Below are positions 42,877-55,090 of a stretch of 64,000 nt of DNA, in pieces. Positions within the stretch are counted from its first letter, which is position 1. The number at the start of each line of letters is the position of its first letter. Both the position numbers and the translations under genes were made by a program. Where the stretch lies: contig JAJEKV010000018.1 of the NCBI GenBank assembly GCA_021234155.1, forward strand, positions 21,563,252 through 21,627,251. Reading direction: 5' to 3'. This DNA is from Isoetes taiwanensis (Eukaryota > Streptophyta > Lycopodiopsida > Isoetales > Isoetaceae). The notes below the pieces were generated by a model. It saw nothing but the letters and a program-made list of their open reading frames with translations, searched no databases and was not told the DNA's origin.

Positions 42877-44217
42877 GGGGCTATGCCCCACAATAAAGTA
42901 AGTAACAAAAGGAAATCAATCCAAACCACACCAAAACGGAGTCGGGACGCCCAGGGCTATAAAAAAACTGTCCATGGATCAGTCGGCCAATGATCTCGGA
43001 CAATAGCCCGACCTCCCTTGTACCACTTACCTTGGTTCGCGGTCGAGGCCGGACTTCGGCATAATTCTTCCTTTAGTCCACTGGTATGCTTGCGGGGTAA
43101 AGTCTTCACAATGACGGTTCCCTTCAAGTGATTGCCATGTGGGAGGATGTGTAATCGGACAAGCCATCAGGCGGACTAGCAAGTCTGCGGCCCGGTCGGT
43201 AGCTGCTCAACCCGGTGTCGCGAAAGGGCGCCTTCTACATATGTGCATTATCGGTGAAAAACGGTCCACCTCAACTATAGCGAGAGTCACTCACCCCTCT
43301 TCCAATCCCTACGATCGTAAGGTTGGCCCGGGCGTGTGCTCATTGTCTCTACTCGACTCCGAGCGTGGAACCTTAAGCTGCTCGGCCGGTGGACAATCCT
43401 ATATCGGCTGTGTGGGCCTAAAATCTTTGTAGCATCTTCACGGGGCATGGCATGTACATAGTCCAGTGTTGGTGTTCCAGATAGACACAGGTGAAGCATT
43501 ACTATGCTTTCTTGGCTATGACCGATATCTCCAAAAGGCTGTACCCCGGCTCTCTAAAGGTAGTTGAGCGAGATGTCTCTATGAGAAACTGATTAAAATT
43601 TGGGCCGGACGCGAAGCTTGATCAAGCAGTGCGGGGCAAACAAGGGATCCGGCGGTTATTACGTTCAAAGAAATTTCCTGCGAGGATGCATTGGGGCCCG
43701 GTGTGCGGGAGGCTGGGCCGGGGCCCAAAAATTTGTCATGCGGAGATAGGGGCTCTATCGTGGGATCATAGGGCTTACCGGATGACCACGAGGCACCTTG
43801 ATAAGGTTCTTTGCCTTGCGGGTCTCTCTGGCCATACGTTTGATTGTACGGGTCATGTTGAGGTTCTTTGAAATGGGGAGGCCCGAGGCCACAAGAACAA
43901 GTTATGAGATAGCTAGGCAGAGGTAGGAAGCGGACAAAGGCAAGGAGGGCTGAAAAAAAGGGGCTAGCACTTAAAGGCGAAGGCGGAAATCGATGGTGGC
44001 CTAAGGTATATGAAATTGCAGCTGGTGTGGAAGGACTGTGGAGCCGCTGGGCAAAGAGAAATGGGCCGTTTGATCCAGGAGTGAAAATGGCCAAACCTAA
44101 CAAGGTGGAGAGATGTGCTGCCAGACCAGAAAAAAAGAGAATGGTGGAAATGTTGGTGATAATGGTGGAAATGTTGGTGATAATGCAATTAACACTATCT
44201 ATAAAGACTTGGTAATC
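42877..44217. other. Degenerate GC-richer interval, origin unclear
   Basis: Open frames on both strands, including a proline-rich minus-strand one of 245 codons (44316-43579, with PQHDPYNQTYGQRDPQGKEP), give no recognised domain. Composition is like the decayed gypsy DNA at 1-3500, with many CCGG and CGG words. It may be a gag or spacer part of a gypsy element, but no knuckle, protease or RT motif is visible. GGTGGAAATGTTGGTGATAA is duplicated near 44142 and 44163. Confidence 0.3.
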
Positions 44218-44380
44218 ATTGTGACATGGTTTGTTTAGATATGGCGGGATGCATCTGCGTTCAGATGCTATGGTGCATGTGGTTGATTCCTTTTGTGCGT
44301 TCTTGCCGTCAGTCAATTATTGCTTGATGAATACTCTACTGGATATGATTTATACATGTTACTAACAAATCTTATGAAAC
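44218..44380. repeat. Direct repeat A of about 165 bp (right copy)
   Basis: Matches 41529-41699. It ends ATGAAACA, where the left copy ends ATGAAAGA. Confidence 0.85.
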
Positions 44381-46310
44381 AAGGTGCTGCGCACGGAGGG
44401 TTGCCCTCCAGTGGACCGAGGGTTTGTTTGCCTGATTTTTAATTTGTTGTTTTCATCTTCTCAAGCATCAACATCAGTTGCAAGACCTAGAAACCACATC
44501 GTCAAGAATTATACCCATATATGAATATTGATGCAAGAGGTGCAGTGTAGTATAGTTTCTATGATTTAAGTTTGGGTTGCATGCCAAGAGCAAGAGTGCT
44601 AATCTAGAGTTGCATTACTATGGTGCAAGAATGGTATCAATATGATGTAAGAGGGCTTGAGTCATAATTTATTTCCTAGTGTATTGTTGGATTTCTATAG
44701 CCCAAGTTTGAGATGTAATCAGTTGCACACTCTTAGCTTATAGCTAGAGGGAATGATGCGATAGCGTCGCCAATTAAATCTCTAAGCATGTTGAAATAGA
44801 CACGGTCACCTTACTTAGTGATTATATATGGAATATGATATGTAAAAGGTTGTCCGCATAGAGTAAATTAATAGGTCTATACATAATCTTCATAATCAAT
44901 CTTGTAAGCTTGATCTCACACAAAGAGTACGCGAGCTATGGTAAAACATGGATGTTGAATCAGATTAGGACCATAACATCTGCTTTGCAAAAAGGGAAAT
45001 GAAAAAACAATAATGACATTATAGACACCCTGGGATATTATGTTACAAGAATTTACGACTTTAGCTTATACTTTGAACGGGGTAGTGTGCCTAGAGTGAT
45101 TCCGTAAATTGAGGTGCCATTAGATCCAATTCTTTCTTCAATTAGCCATTCACTTGTGTGAGTTTGAAGGCCTTCTTTCCTGCACATAATGCTTCCGGTA
45201 AATCTTGAAGCAACAACAATTGTTGGCTATGAATTATGCAAGAACAAAGGATGCGATAACAAAGAATCGTGCAACCTTTAAGGATGCCATAATCTGCAAG
45301 AACAAACATAAAAATAAGATATGTCCTTATTGTTTAACAATCTTTCCCACAACTTAAAGTTGATAAGATAGTATTTAGATGTACCTTACCACCAGCTAGT
45401 CGGATTATCTCCAGAATGATGTCTCTGTCAGGTTGAACATTAGGAGTTATATACATACATATTTCATTCACTAGTCGATGTTGTCATAACTATCCAACAT
45501 ACCTTGAAGATGTACATCAATCAGAAGAGGTTTGCAATACCATAGGAAGTGGCAAGTCCATTGGCTTTGCAAACGTTTCAGATCGAGAAAATTTCCTAAA
45601 TACTTTCCTAAATACTGGATCCAAATCATGCAACACTACAACATATAAAAATCAAAATATGCCATAATCTGCATGTCGCTTGTATATCCAAGTATTTTCA
45701 TGGTTCTCCCAAATAGTTATGCTTAGATAGATTTTAACATTTTAACATCTATTGGTAGCTATGTGCATATTGCCTTATTCCTTAGAAGTTTAATAGTCCT
45801 TTGCAATTTCAACACACTACATCTTCCCAAATAGAGACAACCACATTTTTTCATAAGGCAAACAAAGAACAAGCATATGTACCATTCTTGTGGAAGAGCA
45901 ATCTTGCATTACCATTGTTCAAATTTACATCCATGAGTTGTCATTATATTCAAATAAAGCAAGCATAATGAACCACGCTTACCCTAGATTACATTTTTTC
46001 AGTACATTTAGCAAAATGGCCCTTCAAACAAGAGCCATTATATTAGCAAGGTTCTTTCCCTTGCCAATAACCAACAGAAGGCTTTTAAGCCATGTTATTT
46101 TCATATGATCTACATTGTATTCCTTTATTTTCCACTATTACAATGCCACAGTAAACATATTTTAATCTCTTTTCTTCTATATCGCCAATTGATTGCCATT
46201 TAAAATCTTCAAGAGATCTCCAACAAGATATAGGGAACCCGATTAACAAGTACCGCGAAAAAATGACATTGGTTAAACTTGAGTTTTTTTTTTTTTTTTT
46301 TTTCTCTTGG
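44381..46310. other. Unassigned AT-rich interval
   Basis: Nothing coding is recognisable in these 1.9 kb. A T run lies at 46285-46303, next to the start of the folylpolyglutamate synthase fragment. Intron-like or intergenic sequence is the simplest reading. Confidence 0.35.
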
Positions 46311-46319
46311 ATGTGTAAT

Positions 46320-47345
46320 GCATCTTGACGCAAATGAATCCCGGATTTTGTGCGGCAAAGAACCTTAGCCATCCTAATCTTTGAAGGTAATGATGGCGAC
46401 CGCGCACTGGGCCCAATATTGCAGCCCATATAGGCCACGATCCGCTTAAGACCATTTTTCGACTCCATATGATTGTTGTGGTAGACTTCGGTCTTGAATA
46501 ATGAACCTGCATTTTCCATACACACACCACCAGATCAGGAAACAACAACTTCAAGACCCTCGATTTCATTTGGAATGACTAATGAGCGAAGGTTTCGATA
46601 ATAGCTATCATTATGCATTGAGATAATTGAACAAGATTTCGGATATATTTCAATTGAGTGTTGAATTATATTTTTAATACCTTTATTCCAATAGCTTTGT
46701 TGCATTGCTTCCCATTGTTCTTTTAAAAAGCTTTTGCCATGAAAGATCTCGCGTCGACTTTGTTATAGGCATCAATGGCATTATAACTGGAGTAAGGAGG
46801 AACAAAAAATGATTTCTGGATTAGAGTGCCCGTGGATATGAATAAAGCACATTAGAAATCATTATGGCCCAATAAAGGTTCTTATGGATGAGTCATAAGT
46901 AAAGAAAGTAGCAACCTTGTTTTGTACATGTATTCAGCAGAGGAGGTAACAATTGTTGGGGGTCCCATTTTGACATGCCATTGAAAAGCAAAATCAACGT
47001 TATTTTACCATAAGTAATTCCATATATCAAAGTCTTTTAGAACTAGATTGTAGCTACTTACATAAGCACTTGCTTCTTGTCCCTTCATGCCATTGACCTT
47101 GGATTTTGGACTTGCGATGAAAGAACAACCATTTGGCACATGCATCCATGCTATTCGATTGTGCTCCATCAAATAAAAGCTCGGCTTTCCGGGTTTGCAA
47201 AGGTTAGTATCATGAATAGTGTAGGTTAAGTACGCCGCGTGCGTTCGTTTTCCATACTTAATGTCACCGGTACCCATACGTGCATTACTTATTCATTTTG
47301 CATCAAATAGGAACAAATTTTTTTGTTTTTGTTGTTTTACGTCGG
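46320..47345 (-). pseudogene. Folylpolyglutamate synthase 3'-end fragment, copy 1
   Basis: Minus-strand pieces, 5' to 3': at about 47115-47190 a segment equivalent to FYLDGAHS plus SMDACAKWF of copy 2, here with an extra frameshift (YLMEHNRIAWMHVPNG); at about 46660-46800 YNAIDAYNKVD followed by D-L-S-W-Q and L-Q-x-x-W-E; at about 46322-46400 PSLPSKIR with a W-L-R and N-P-G-I-H-L behind it in shifted frames. These follow the order of the last exons of plant folylpolyglutamate synthase (F-Y-L-D-G-A-H-S-P-E-S-M; Y-N-K-V; S-L-P-x-A-I-x-W-L-R). The enzyme adds glutamates to folate. No N-terminal ATP-binding part is present, so it is non-functional. Confidence 0.6.
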
Positions 47346-47663
47346 CGTGCGATGCGTACTTTATAAGTATGGTACCGCGTCTGCGTCTGCGTACTTTAAA
47401 CAACAACTTTTGACGTCGCGTTTATGCGTTAAAGCCGCCATCGTATGGTACCCCATACTATCGTTTGCATCGTCGTCTTTACTGCGTCGCGATCACAGAA
47501 GTACTTGATACTACACTGATCATGAATTATTTGTGCACGACCGGGCCAAAACGTTTTTGAAAGCCCTTCAATGTATCTAGTTGGAAGTGACCCTTACACA
47601 TTGCCTATAAAGAAAAAAACATTATTAAACTTAGAAATGTGATCAACAATAAATAATTTTAAA
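47346..47663. other. Short unassigned interval, CG-rich patch
   Basis: 47340-47500 is unusually rich in CG dinucleotides (GCGTC, TACG and GTCG words), next to normal AT-rich sequence. It may be part of the repeat that also ends the window (63990-64000), where the copy stops at the edge. Confidence 0.3.
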
Positions 47664-49258
47664 TAATGATCTTCCGATACATGACACTCACGTAGTTTGT
47701 TTTCGCATTTAGTCTAGACCTTGTGGACGTTCTTTGTCTTGAGATAGATTAATCTATTTCAACTTTACTTTCATATTCAAATATAATTGATACCTATCAT
47801 AGATTTGTGCCTCTCATGTCCGGCTTCGTTGCCGGGTTCAACATAAAGCTATAGCAAACCGCATTTATTCTTTGATGATCACCTCCAAGACCAAGTTTCA
47901 TGTTTTCCACTTTCTATGATTCAAGTGGAGGTGCAACTTCGAGGGAATTTGCGACCGATAACATAATTATCACTATTGTAAACATTTCTACCACGACCAA
48001 GTACAAAATTATAGAAATGAAAGTCACGCAGGCGGTGACAAGCCTTTTCGCCAAAAGCTTCCATGGCTTCCATGCGCCGAGGATCCTACGATTAATCCTA
48101 TATCCGACACTCAGATCACCACATTTTTTCACCATATTTAGACATAGGCCAGATCCTAGAGCGATGAGTTTCAACCTTAGAAAACCGAGTACGTAATGAT
48201 CTTCCGGATACATGACACTCGTAGTTTGTTTTCTGCATTTAGTCTAGCGACCTTGTGGGCGTTCTTTGTCGGGAGATAGATTAATCTATTTCAACTTTAC
48301 TTTCATATTCAAATATAATTGATACCTCTTCTGCCATAGATTTGTGCCTCTCATGTCCGGCTCCTCGTTGCGACCAAGGTTCGGCATAAAGCTATAGCAA
48401 GCAACTTTGCATTTATTCTTTGATGATCACCTCAAGACCAAGTTTCATGTTTTCCACTTTCTATGATTCAAGTGGAGGTGCAACTTCCGGGGAAATCTGC
48501 GACGCTAACATAATTATCACTATTGTAAACATTTCTACCCTCGATCAAGTACAAAACTATAGAAATGAAAGTCACAGTGCGTTGACGAGCCCTTTTTTTC
48601 GCAAAGCTTCCATGGCTTCCATGCACTTCAGGATTCGGCTCCGATTAATCCCTGTATCCAGCACTCCGATCACGACATTTTCACCATATTTACACATAGG
48701 CCAGATCCTAGACGATGAGTTTCAACCTTAGAAAACCCCTATTGTAATGATCTTCCGGACATGACACTCTGTAGTTTGTTTTACGCATTTTAGTCTAGCA
48801 ACCTTGTGGGCGTTCTTTGTCTTGAGATAGATTAATCTATTTCAACTTTACTTTCATATTCAAATATAATTGATACCTCTTCTATCATAGATTTGTGCCT
48901 CTCATGTCCGCTTCTCGTTGCCCAGGTTCGGCACAAAGCTATAGCAAGCACTACATTTATTCTTTGATGATCACCTCCAAGACCAAGTTTCATGTTTTCC
49001 ACTTTCTATGATTCAAGTGGAGGTGCAACTTCTAGGGAAATCTGTAGCACGATAACATAATTATCACTATTGTAAACATTTCTACCCTGACCAAGTACAA
49101 AATTATAGAAATGAAAGTCACAGGCAGTTGATGAGCCCTTTTGCGCAAAGCTTCCATGCACTTCAGGATCCGACTCCGATCCAGCACTCCGAGCATCACA
49201 TTTTCACCATATTTAGACATAGGCCAGATCCTAGACGATGAGTTTCAACCTTAGAAAA
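47664..49258 (-). repeat. Triplicated subtilase exon block (about 530-550 bp units)
   Basis: Three direct copies, 47664-48194, 48195-48745 and 48746-49258, share GATCTTCCG at the left, TAGATTAATCTATTTCAACT, TTCAAGTGGAGGTGCAACTT, AACATAATTATCACTATTGT and CACCATATTTA...ACATAGGCCAGATCCTAGA. Read on the minus strand the rightmost unit continues the subtilase propeptide exon and contains YGENVMLGVLD, the start of the S8 catalytic domain with its catalytic aspartate. The other two have the same segment with damage. Differences cluster at CAG/CTG sites. Confidence 0.85.
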
Positions 49259-49445
49259 CCAGGGCTGTGCGTTCTATGCAACGTTTGACACCATCGGGGA
49301 ACATCATTACAAAGCCAACCATCTTTTCGATGGTTGCAACCTCTTCCGGAGTAAGATTGGCAGCAAATCCGTGAAAAATACTATCATATACATGGATAAA
49401 TCCCCTCTCTTCGTAATGATGTTGTGACATGACCACCGGACCTCA
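49259..49445 (-). pseudogene. Subtilisin-like protease propeptide (inhibitor I9) exon
   Basis: The minus strand reads SQHHYEERGFIHVYDSIFHG and then FAANLTPEEVATIEKMVG with FVMMFPDGVK. This is the I9 propeptide of plant subtilases (I-H-x-Y-x-x-x-F-x-G-F-A-A-x-L-T-x-E-E; V-x-x-F-P-D). One frame over, HRTHSPGFLRLK matches the H-T-T-R-S-P-x-F-L-G-L segment at the end of the propeptide and leads into the triplicated block. In a working enzyme the propeptide folds and inhibits the protease until cleavage in the secretory pathway. Here there is no signal peptide, and the His and Ser catalytic parts are absent. Confidence 0.75.
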
Positions 49446-50180
49446 AACTGCGGCGAGAGTGGAGGTATAAGGCTCGTGGCTATAAAATGAGAAGGCATCG
49501 CAGAGTTATCTCTCCGGTTAGCCGGTTTCGAGAGCGGCTGCCCACCAACAGAAGTGACCGAGCATTACAGCCAATCATAAGTTTTTAGCAGTCACCAGCA
49601 TATCCTAGGGATATTCTAGCATATACCTAGGATATGCCAAAAGCCCACATAAACAAGGGTTTGCCCCCCTAGGGGCAACCCAAAAAAAACTAACAATTTT
49701 ATATATTCTAATAATGTCCCAAGTGTACAAAAATAAATGCCCTTTTCATATTCTCATGGTCTCAGGGAGAATTCCCTCGTTGAACCATGATATGGATGAT
49801 ATCGTGCTTGTTTCTACATCATTGTTGTATTTGTGTAATTTATTATGGCCAGAACAAAATCAATTGCCTCCAAGGCAGGACATGCTACTACGTGATTCTA
49901 GTCTAGACCCAGAGATAAGAATGATAATTAGCTACTTAATAGTTTATAAAATCAAATAGTGCTAGGCATGTTAAAACGACATAAGGGTATAACTCCATGT
50001 GGATCAGGGAAATTAAGTAAAGGAAGGGTTTGAAGGAGCATGTTATAGCAATGGCAATATCGGGATTGGTAAATTACCTGCAATCTAGAGTTGGGCAATT
50101 TATTGGTAGCTTCGGTTTACATAAAGGAGTGATCATGCATGTCATGAATCTATAAGCCAGAGACAAGAATAATATAAATA
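49446..50180. other. Unassigned interval with a 12-bp inverted repeat
   Basis: GCATATCCTAGG (49598-49609) and CCTAGGATATGC (49626-49637) form a perfect 12-bp stem with a 16-base loop. Otherwise nothing coding is recognisable. Confidence 0.5.
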
Positions 50181-50460
50181 GAAGCCAATCCACTAGCTAG
50201 GCACGATATCTTATGTTAGGAGCTGCTTTGTATTTGATGATCTAGTACTATGACAAATTTAAGATCTCTATCACATGGGTATTTGATGATCTAGTACTAT
50301 GACCGATTTAAGATCTCTATCACATGGAAGCCAATCCAGTAGATAGGCGCGATATCGTATCCGTGGGAAGCCAATCCACTAGATAGGCCGCGATACCTTA
50401 TGTCGGGGCACCTTATGTCGAGCTTTTGCATTTGATGATCTAGTGCGTTATAATGATTTT
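50181..50460. repeat. Mosaic of two short repeated phrases
   Basis: GAAGCCAATCCACTAGATAG or a close variant occurs three times (about 50182, 50327 and 50365). ATTTGATGATCTAGTACTAT or a variant also occurs three times (about 50233, 50281 and 50430), interleaved. It looks like slippage or several rounds of partial duplication. Confidence 0.8.
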
Positions 50461-50547
50461 AAGGTCTCTACCGGACCGATTGGACATACTTGAACCCGTG
50501 ACCTCGAGGCAATGAATTTTTAAGGTCCTCATTACTAGGCGATGTTG

Positions 50548-50610
50548 GCCATACTTGAACCCGTGACCTTGGGCATGGTGGTTTAAGATCTGCCAATTAG
50601 ACCATGCCCT
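50548..50610 (-). other. tRNA-derived (SINE-like) head with A and B boxes
   Basis: The minus strand has TGGTCTAATTGGCA (A-box-like, 50604-50591), followed about 30 bases later by GGGTTCAAGT (B-box-like, 50564-50555), the spacing of a tRNA gene. Stems do not pair well enough for a working tRNA. A second B-box phrase, CGGGTTCAAGT, lies near 50490 without an A box. This fits a decayed tRNA-derived SINE or tRNA pseudogene. Confidence 0.4.
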
Positions 50611-50619
50611 AAAGGCAAA

Positions 50620-52260
50620 TACGATTAAAATTTGATATAGTATATGATATAACTTACATGAGCGTGTAGGCGGCGGGGAATACAAGATCATAAGCTAAAA
50701 GCTCAAGATAGAGGCATGAGAGCAAGTAGGCGGATAGACCATCTTCTTTTAAAAGTGGCGATAGGCTATGAATGGCATTGAGCCGCAATTTCATCTCTTC
50801 TATTTTCCTACTCCTATTATCATTTCTTCTCGAATCTTGATATTATTGGACTATGTTAACTTTTGCCCTCCTTTCTGTACTATAATGATAATCTGTGCAG
50901 TAATCTTTTGTATTTGGCACAAAAATTACATAATGACTTGTGAGATTTTGAATAGCTCTCCATCTCCCTAAATGTTATTGACTTATAATTTCAGACTTGG
51001 CCCTTGAGTTCTACCGTTAGGTCATCATGTACCCTTCCGTTGCTTCCTTCTTGGTCAAAGAAGAGTTACACAACTTGAGGCTCTTGTACAGATAGATTGT
51101 TTCCTTGGGTGAGCCTTGCTAATATTGCCTTTGCTCTATTAGAAAGCCATTTGGGATCCATCTTTTCCTAAAGATGTCTAGGAAGTGTTCTCACTTTGTC
51201 TTCTTCTCTTTCAGAGCAGATTCTTGTACATCCTATCAGTCTACAAATGCCTATCTATGTGGAATGTGTAAGAACTCATTGGTGCAAAATTGTTGTATCT
51301 GATTGATACATACTTCTAGGATAGTATCTTTCATCATTTCTGCTCCTTCAAACATGCAGATCTATATTCTTCCATAGTGCGCGACTATGGTAATGCACCT
51401 TCTTAACTTCTTTGCACCGGCTCTTCATGTCCTCCTCATCCTCTTCATCCATCATCCTCTTCCAAATGTTCTCATTTGGACCTCCTGCTCTGCATCCTTC
51501 CCTTTTGTTGGTGACATTCTTTGAGCTGTGACTCTTTGATAACCTTCTGTTTGTATCCCTTGCTCCTTATAGTTTTGACACCTTTGTCTCTTCCTTGCAC
51601 CATTATCATTTTGGCGATAAGCAACTATAGTTGTTGCCAAGTCATGGGTGTCGTAGGTTACGGTGGAGGGAGGGGTGCATAATTGATCCATATCATCAAT
51701 GCGGATATTCCAATTTACATGATAAATTAGGCTAGAGTTAAACTAGTCTAGATATATTTAAATTCATTATGACATACACCGTGAATCATCATATTGTGAA
51801 AGAATGCTTTCATTTAGATGGAAAAATCATAATGGAATAATCATCATAATGTGAAAAAATGCTTTCATTTAGAGGAAAAATCATAATGGAGTCTTCTTAT
51901 GCAAAATTAGATCTTCCCCTTCCTTAATTGTTTTTAGGTTTTTAGGATGGATGAAGCTACTTTTTTACTAACACAAGTTCACGACTCAGCAATTCAAATC
52001 CATCTAGGCTCTCTTATTTGGCTTGAGGACAAGACTCATGTTGGTGCACATTTACACTTTAGCTATTTAAATCCTACAAAGAAGAGTAATTGCTATGTAA
52101 TCTGGGCTGCTTCCTCTTGAGAAAGGTCAAGATTGATGAAGTGGATGTCTCCACTTGAAAGTGGAGACAAAGACAGGCACTGTTCTGATTGCCCAAGTGT
52201 GGCCTTAACCTAGATCTCACAAAGGGTGTTGATTGATTAAGGCGCCCGGGGCCGGTGGTC
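50620..52260. other. Unassigned interval with one tandem duplication
   Basis: No gene recognised. GAATGCTTTCATTTAGATGG-type units are duplicated in tandem (51787-51836 and 51842-51890, period 55 bp). A minus-strand frame at 51691-51452 is polar and of unknown origin. Confidence 0.35.
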
Positions 52261-54655
52261 ATGGAAGTTGAAATCAGCTAAGGAGTGTGTAACAACTTTC
52301 ACTGCTTGAATCAACTAGCCTGAAAATGGATGGCCCGAGAGCGCCCCTTCATACCGGCCCGTCATGGCAGAGAGGGCCTCGGCGAGTGGGAGGGCGTGGG
52401 TGTCATGGGCGACCCCGGAGGCGGAGCCTCGGTGGAAATGGCACCGGTCTGGAATCTGGTGGTAGTAAGCGAAGTATTCAAATGAGAACTTGAAGGCCCG
52501 AAGTGGAGAAAGGTTCCATGTGAGCGACAATTGGACATGGGTTAGTCGATCCTAGAGATGGGAATCATGTGTGAATGGCGCAATTCTTGTGCGTCGATCG
52601 AATGGTCAATAGTCCCGAGGCAGGGCGTGGCGGTGGACAGTAACGTTTGCGAATCTGGAGACGTCGGCGAGGGGCCCTGGAAAGAGTTCTCTTTTTTTTT
52701 AACGGTCCGATGACCCTGAAATCCGGTTTGCCCGGAGATAGGGCCTTGTGGCCCGGCAAACCACCGCCTTAGTCTTCCAGATTCGTCGGCCCATGAAAAT
52801 CGAAGGAAGCGATTATTGAGCAGCGATTCGTCACGCATAACCACATCCCGTCTCCGGAGGTGGCTTGACCTCTATCGATGATGGAACAATGTAGGTAAGG
52901 GAAGTCGGCAAAATGGATCAAAAAAGCTGGAAAAAAGTCAGGATTGACTCACGGTGGGCTACATGAAATAATTTACATTATTTTTCTTCTTCCCTCCACA
53001 GATACTTTTGCTGAAAAGATCATTTCTTTATATTGGGTTGATCAGTCCGGGCCATTTTCTTATATGGGTTTTAGCCATATCAAGCTAACACGATTTTTGC
53101 TCTCCATTTGGACAACCACATATGGTTGTTTTGTTCAAATCCATTACTTATGCTCATCTTTTATTTATCTGATCTTTATGGGCTTTACATCTTTATGGGC
53201 TTCACGGGTACATGGACTTATATTTGCAGCCATTTCATCTATCTTCTACAAAATCCTTCCTTATTAAGCTTCTACATTTCCAGGTATTTCTTTGTAACCA
53301 TCCTTGGAATGCGGTTCGGTTATAACGGTATTTGAAGTCTCTATTATTGATCTACATCCCACTTTCAAAATCGTTTTGGAAATTCTTTACAATATTTTGT
53401 GAGCTCGCATAATATTTTACTCTGCAATATCATTGCAGTAATTATAAATCATTATTCTCAGACTCATCCGAATGATTATGTGTATCCCAAAGCAACAGTC
53501 ACACAATGTTGTATTTGAGCACAATTAACATGGATAAAAAATAATTCATGTGGTTGCTGTGTTGATCTTTTGAATAAGTGTTGATTCACATCAAGGTAGT
53601 AACAAATGATGTGGACGTTCTTTTGCAACTGCTTTTTTACCAGTTAATTTGGTGTGATACAGCTTAAAGGCTATTAAACTATTAACTACTACATGTTGTC
53701 TGCAGATATGTAAAGGAAGAAATAGGACTATGAGTTTTCATAGAGTTGAATCTGACGGGCTTCTTGAATTGGTGCAATTTTTAGTCCATGCTATCTAGAT
53801 ACACCGATCTTGTTGCCAAATCACGAATCAAGACAGTCTTCTTTTAAAGCATCATGAAACATGTCTTGGCAAAAGGATACCGGGTCTGGTTATTATGCGT
53901 TTGAATCGAGGCCTATTAAGAAACATTAGGATCTTCAAGATCTTTCTGTGGCCTTGGAAAGCCTTTGCTCCACAAATATCTGACAGCTATATGGAATTTA
54001 TAGAAAGGATGTTTGTTTGAGGGATGCGATGCCCAAAGGGCTTAGAGTCTGTTCATGTAGCAAAGATAGGCACAGGTATCTGTGACTTTTTATTGGAACA
54101 TGGTTGAGGGTCCTTTAAATTTCATGCGAGTTCGTGGATTGTGAAACAAAGTGTCAGGATGACTCATTGTCCGATTAGTGAAGCTCTTGAAATCAATTAT
54201 TTCAGGGACAAAAATTACATAGATGTATAATACTACTTTCACCTTTTCTATGTTAGTGGTTTGCACAAGTTGATAACTTCAGAAAGAACTTTTACAGTTG
54301 GATGTCGATGTTGGTTCCTCATCGATAGCTAAAGTGTTGTCAGTCTCAGATTTTGGGTACTTGTGGCTTTCCTTATTCAGGATAAAGTATCTCTTTCATT
54401 ACGCACTTTGTACGCAATCAATTGTTATATTTTAATACTAAGTTCCATTGAAGGGAAGATAAGACAGAGCCGCCTGGTACTCTAAGGAACACTCACAATT
54501 AGATCCTCCATTATCATCGATATTCGTTTTCCAAGGAAGGTCCTTGGATGTTATGTGCAAAGTGGCTATGAAGATACCATATTGTCTAAAACTTAAAAAC
54601 AACTTGCGTCCTTCATTTTTTTTTTTAAAACAACGATAATGCCAAGCCACGGAAA
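52260..54655. other. Unassigned interval
   Basis: 52310-52870 is GC-richer with open frames on the minus strand (for example RWFAGPQGPISGQTGFQG) but no recognised domain. 52944-53340 has a hydrophobic plus-strand frame typical of AT-rich chance ORFs. 53340-54655 holds nothing recognisable. Confidence 0.3.
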
Positions 54656-54659
54656 GGCA

Positions 54660-55090
54660 TCTTGTAAGTACTTCTGTACCATAAATTTGCCATGAAAGCC
54701 CTGGTTTCTAGCTCCGCAAAAATGTATTCTAATGGGGCCCTCAACAAAGGGAATTGCCTATGTTTCACATAAAAGTATCAAGAACCACATGAGCAATAGA
54801 GCGACGAAATTCTCCATTTAGGTACTCCAAACACCTGGTATACAATGGGCCAAGCGGCTAATTTTGGCTGACTATCTAATGATAGACAATATAACTAACT
54901 TCAATCGAGATGTTGTCTTCTAATATCAACATTCTCCCTCGAAGATAATGGCCTGCGAGGGGAGAATCTATCAATTATTCCACATTCCAAGTTCAACCAC
55001 AACAAATCTTGCCTTTTCAAGGCCTTTGTGAAACGCATCGGCAGTCATAAATTCATCTACAATTAAAAACTTAGGGTCATTTTTTTAAGT
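54660..55090 (-). mobile_element. Ty1/copia 3' end: RNase H tail, PPT and part of the 3' LTR
   Basis: The minus strand from about 55060 reads DEFMTADAFHKGLEKARFVV, the end of copia RNase H (A-D-x-F-T-K-x-L). This is followed by a polypurine-like GAGGGAGAA and the LTR start TGTTGATATTAGAAGACA near 54932. The LTR runs left to an undefined end. Unlike the copia at 18691, this copy is a scrap and shares no obvious sequence with it. Confidence 0.6.

Noticed and set aside
41529-44380. The 165-bp direct repeats as LTRs of a TRIM element
   Set aside because: No PBS or polypurine tract beside either copy, the ends of the two copies differ, and no flanking duplication was found. Kept only as direct repeats.
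46285-46303. T run beside FPGS copy 1 as the poly(A) tail of a retrocopy
   Set aside because: The FPGS piece has intron-like gaps between its exons and copy 2 lacks the T run, so it is not a processed retrogene.
50548-50610. A functional tRNA gene
   Set aside because: A and B boxes are present but the acceptor and anticodon stems do not pair.
52944-53335. 107-codon hydrophobic plus-strand frame
   Set aside because: AT-rich DNA readily gives F/I/L/Y-rich chance frames. No signal peptide pattern or family match was seen.
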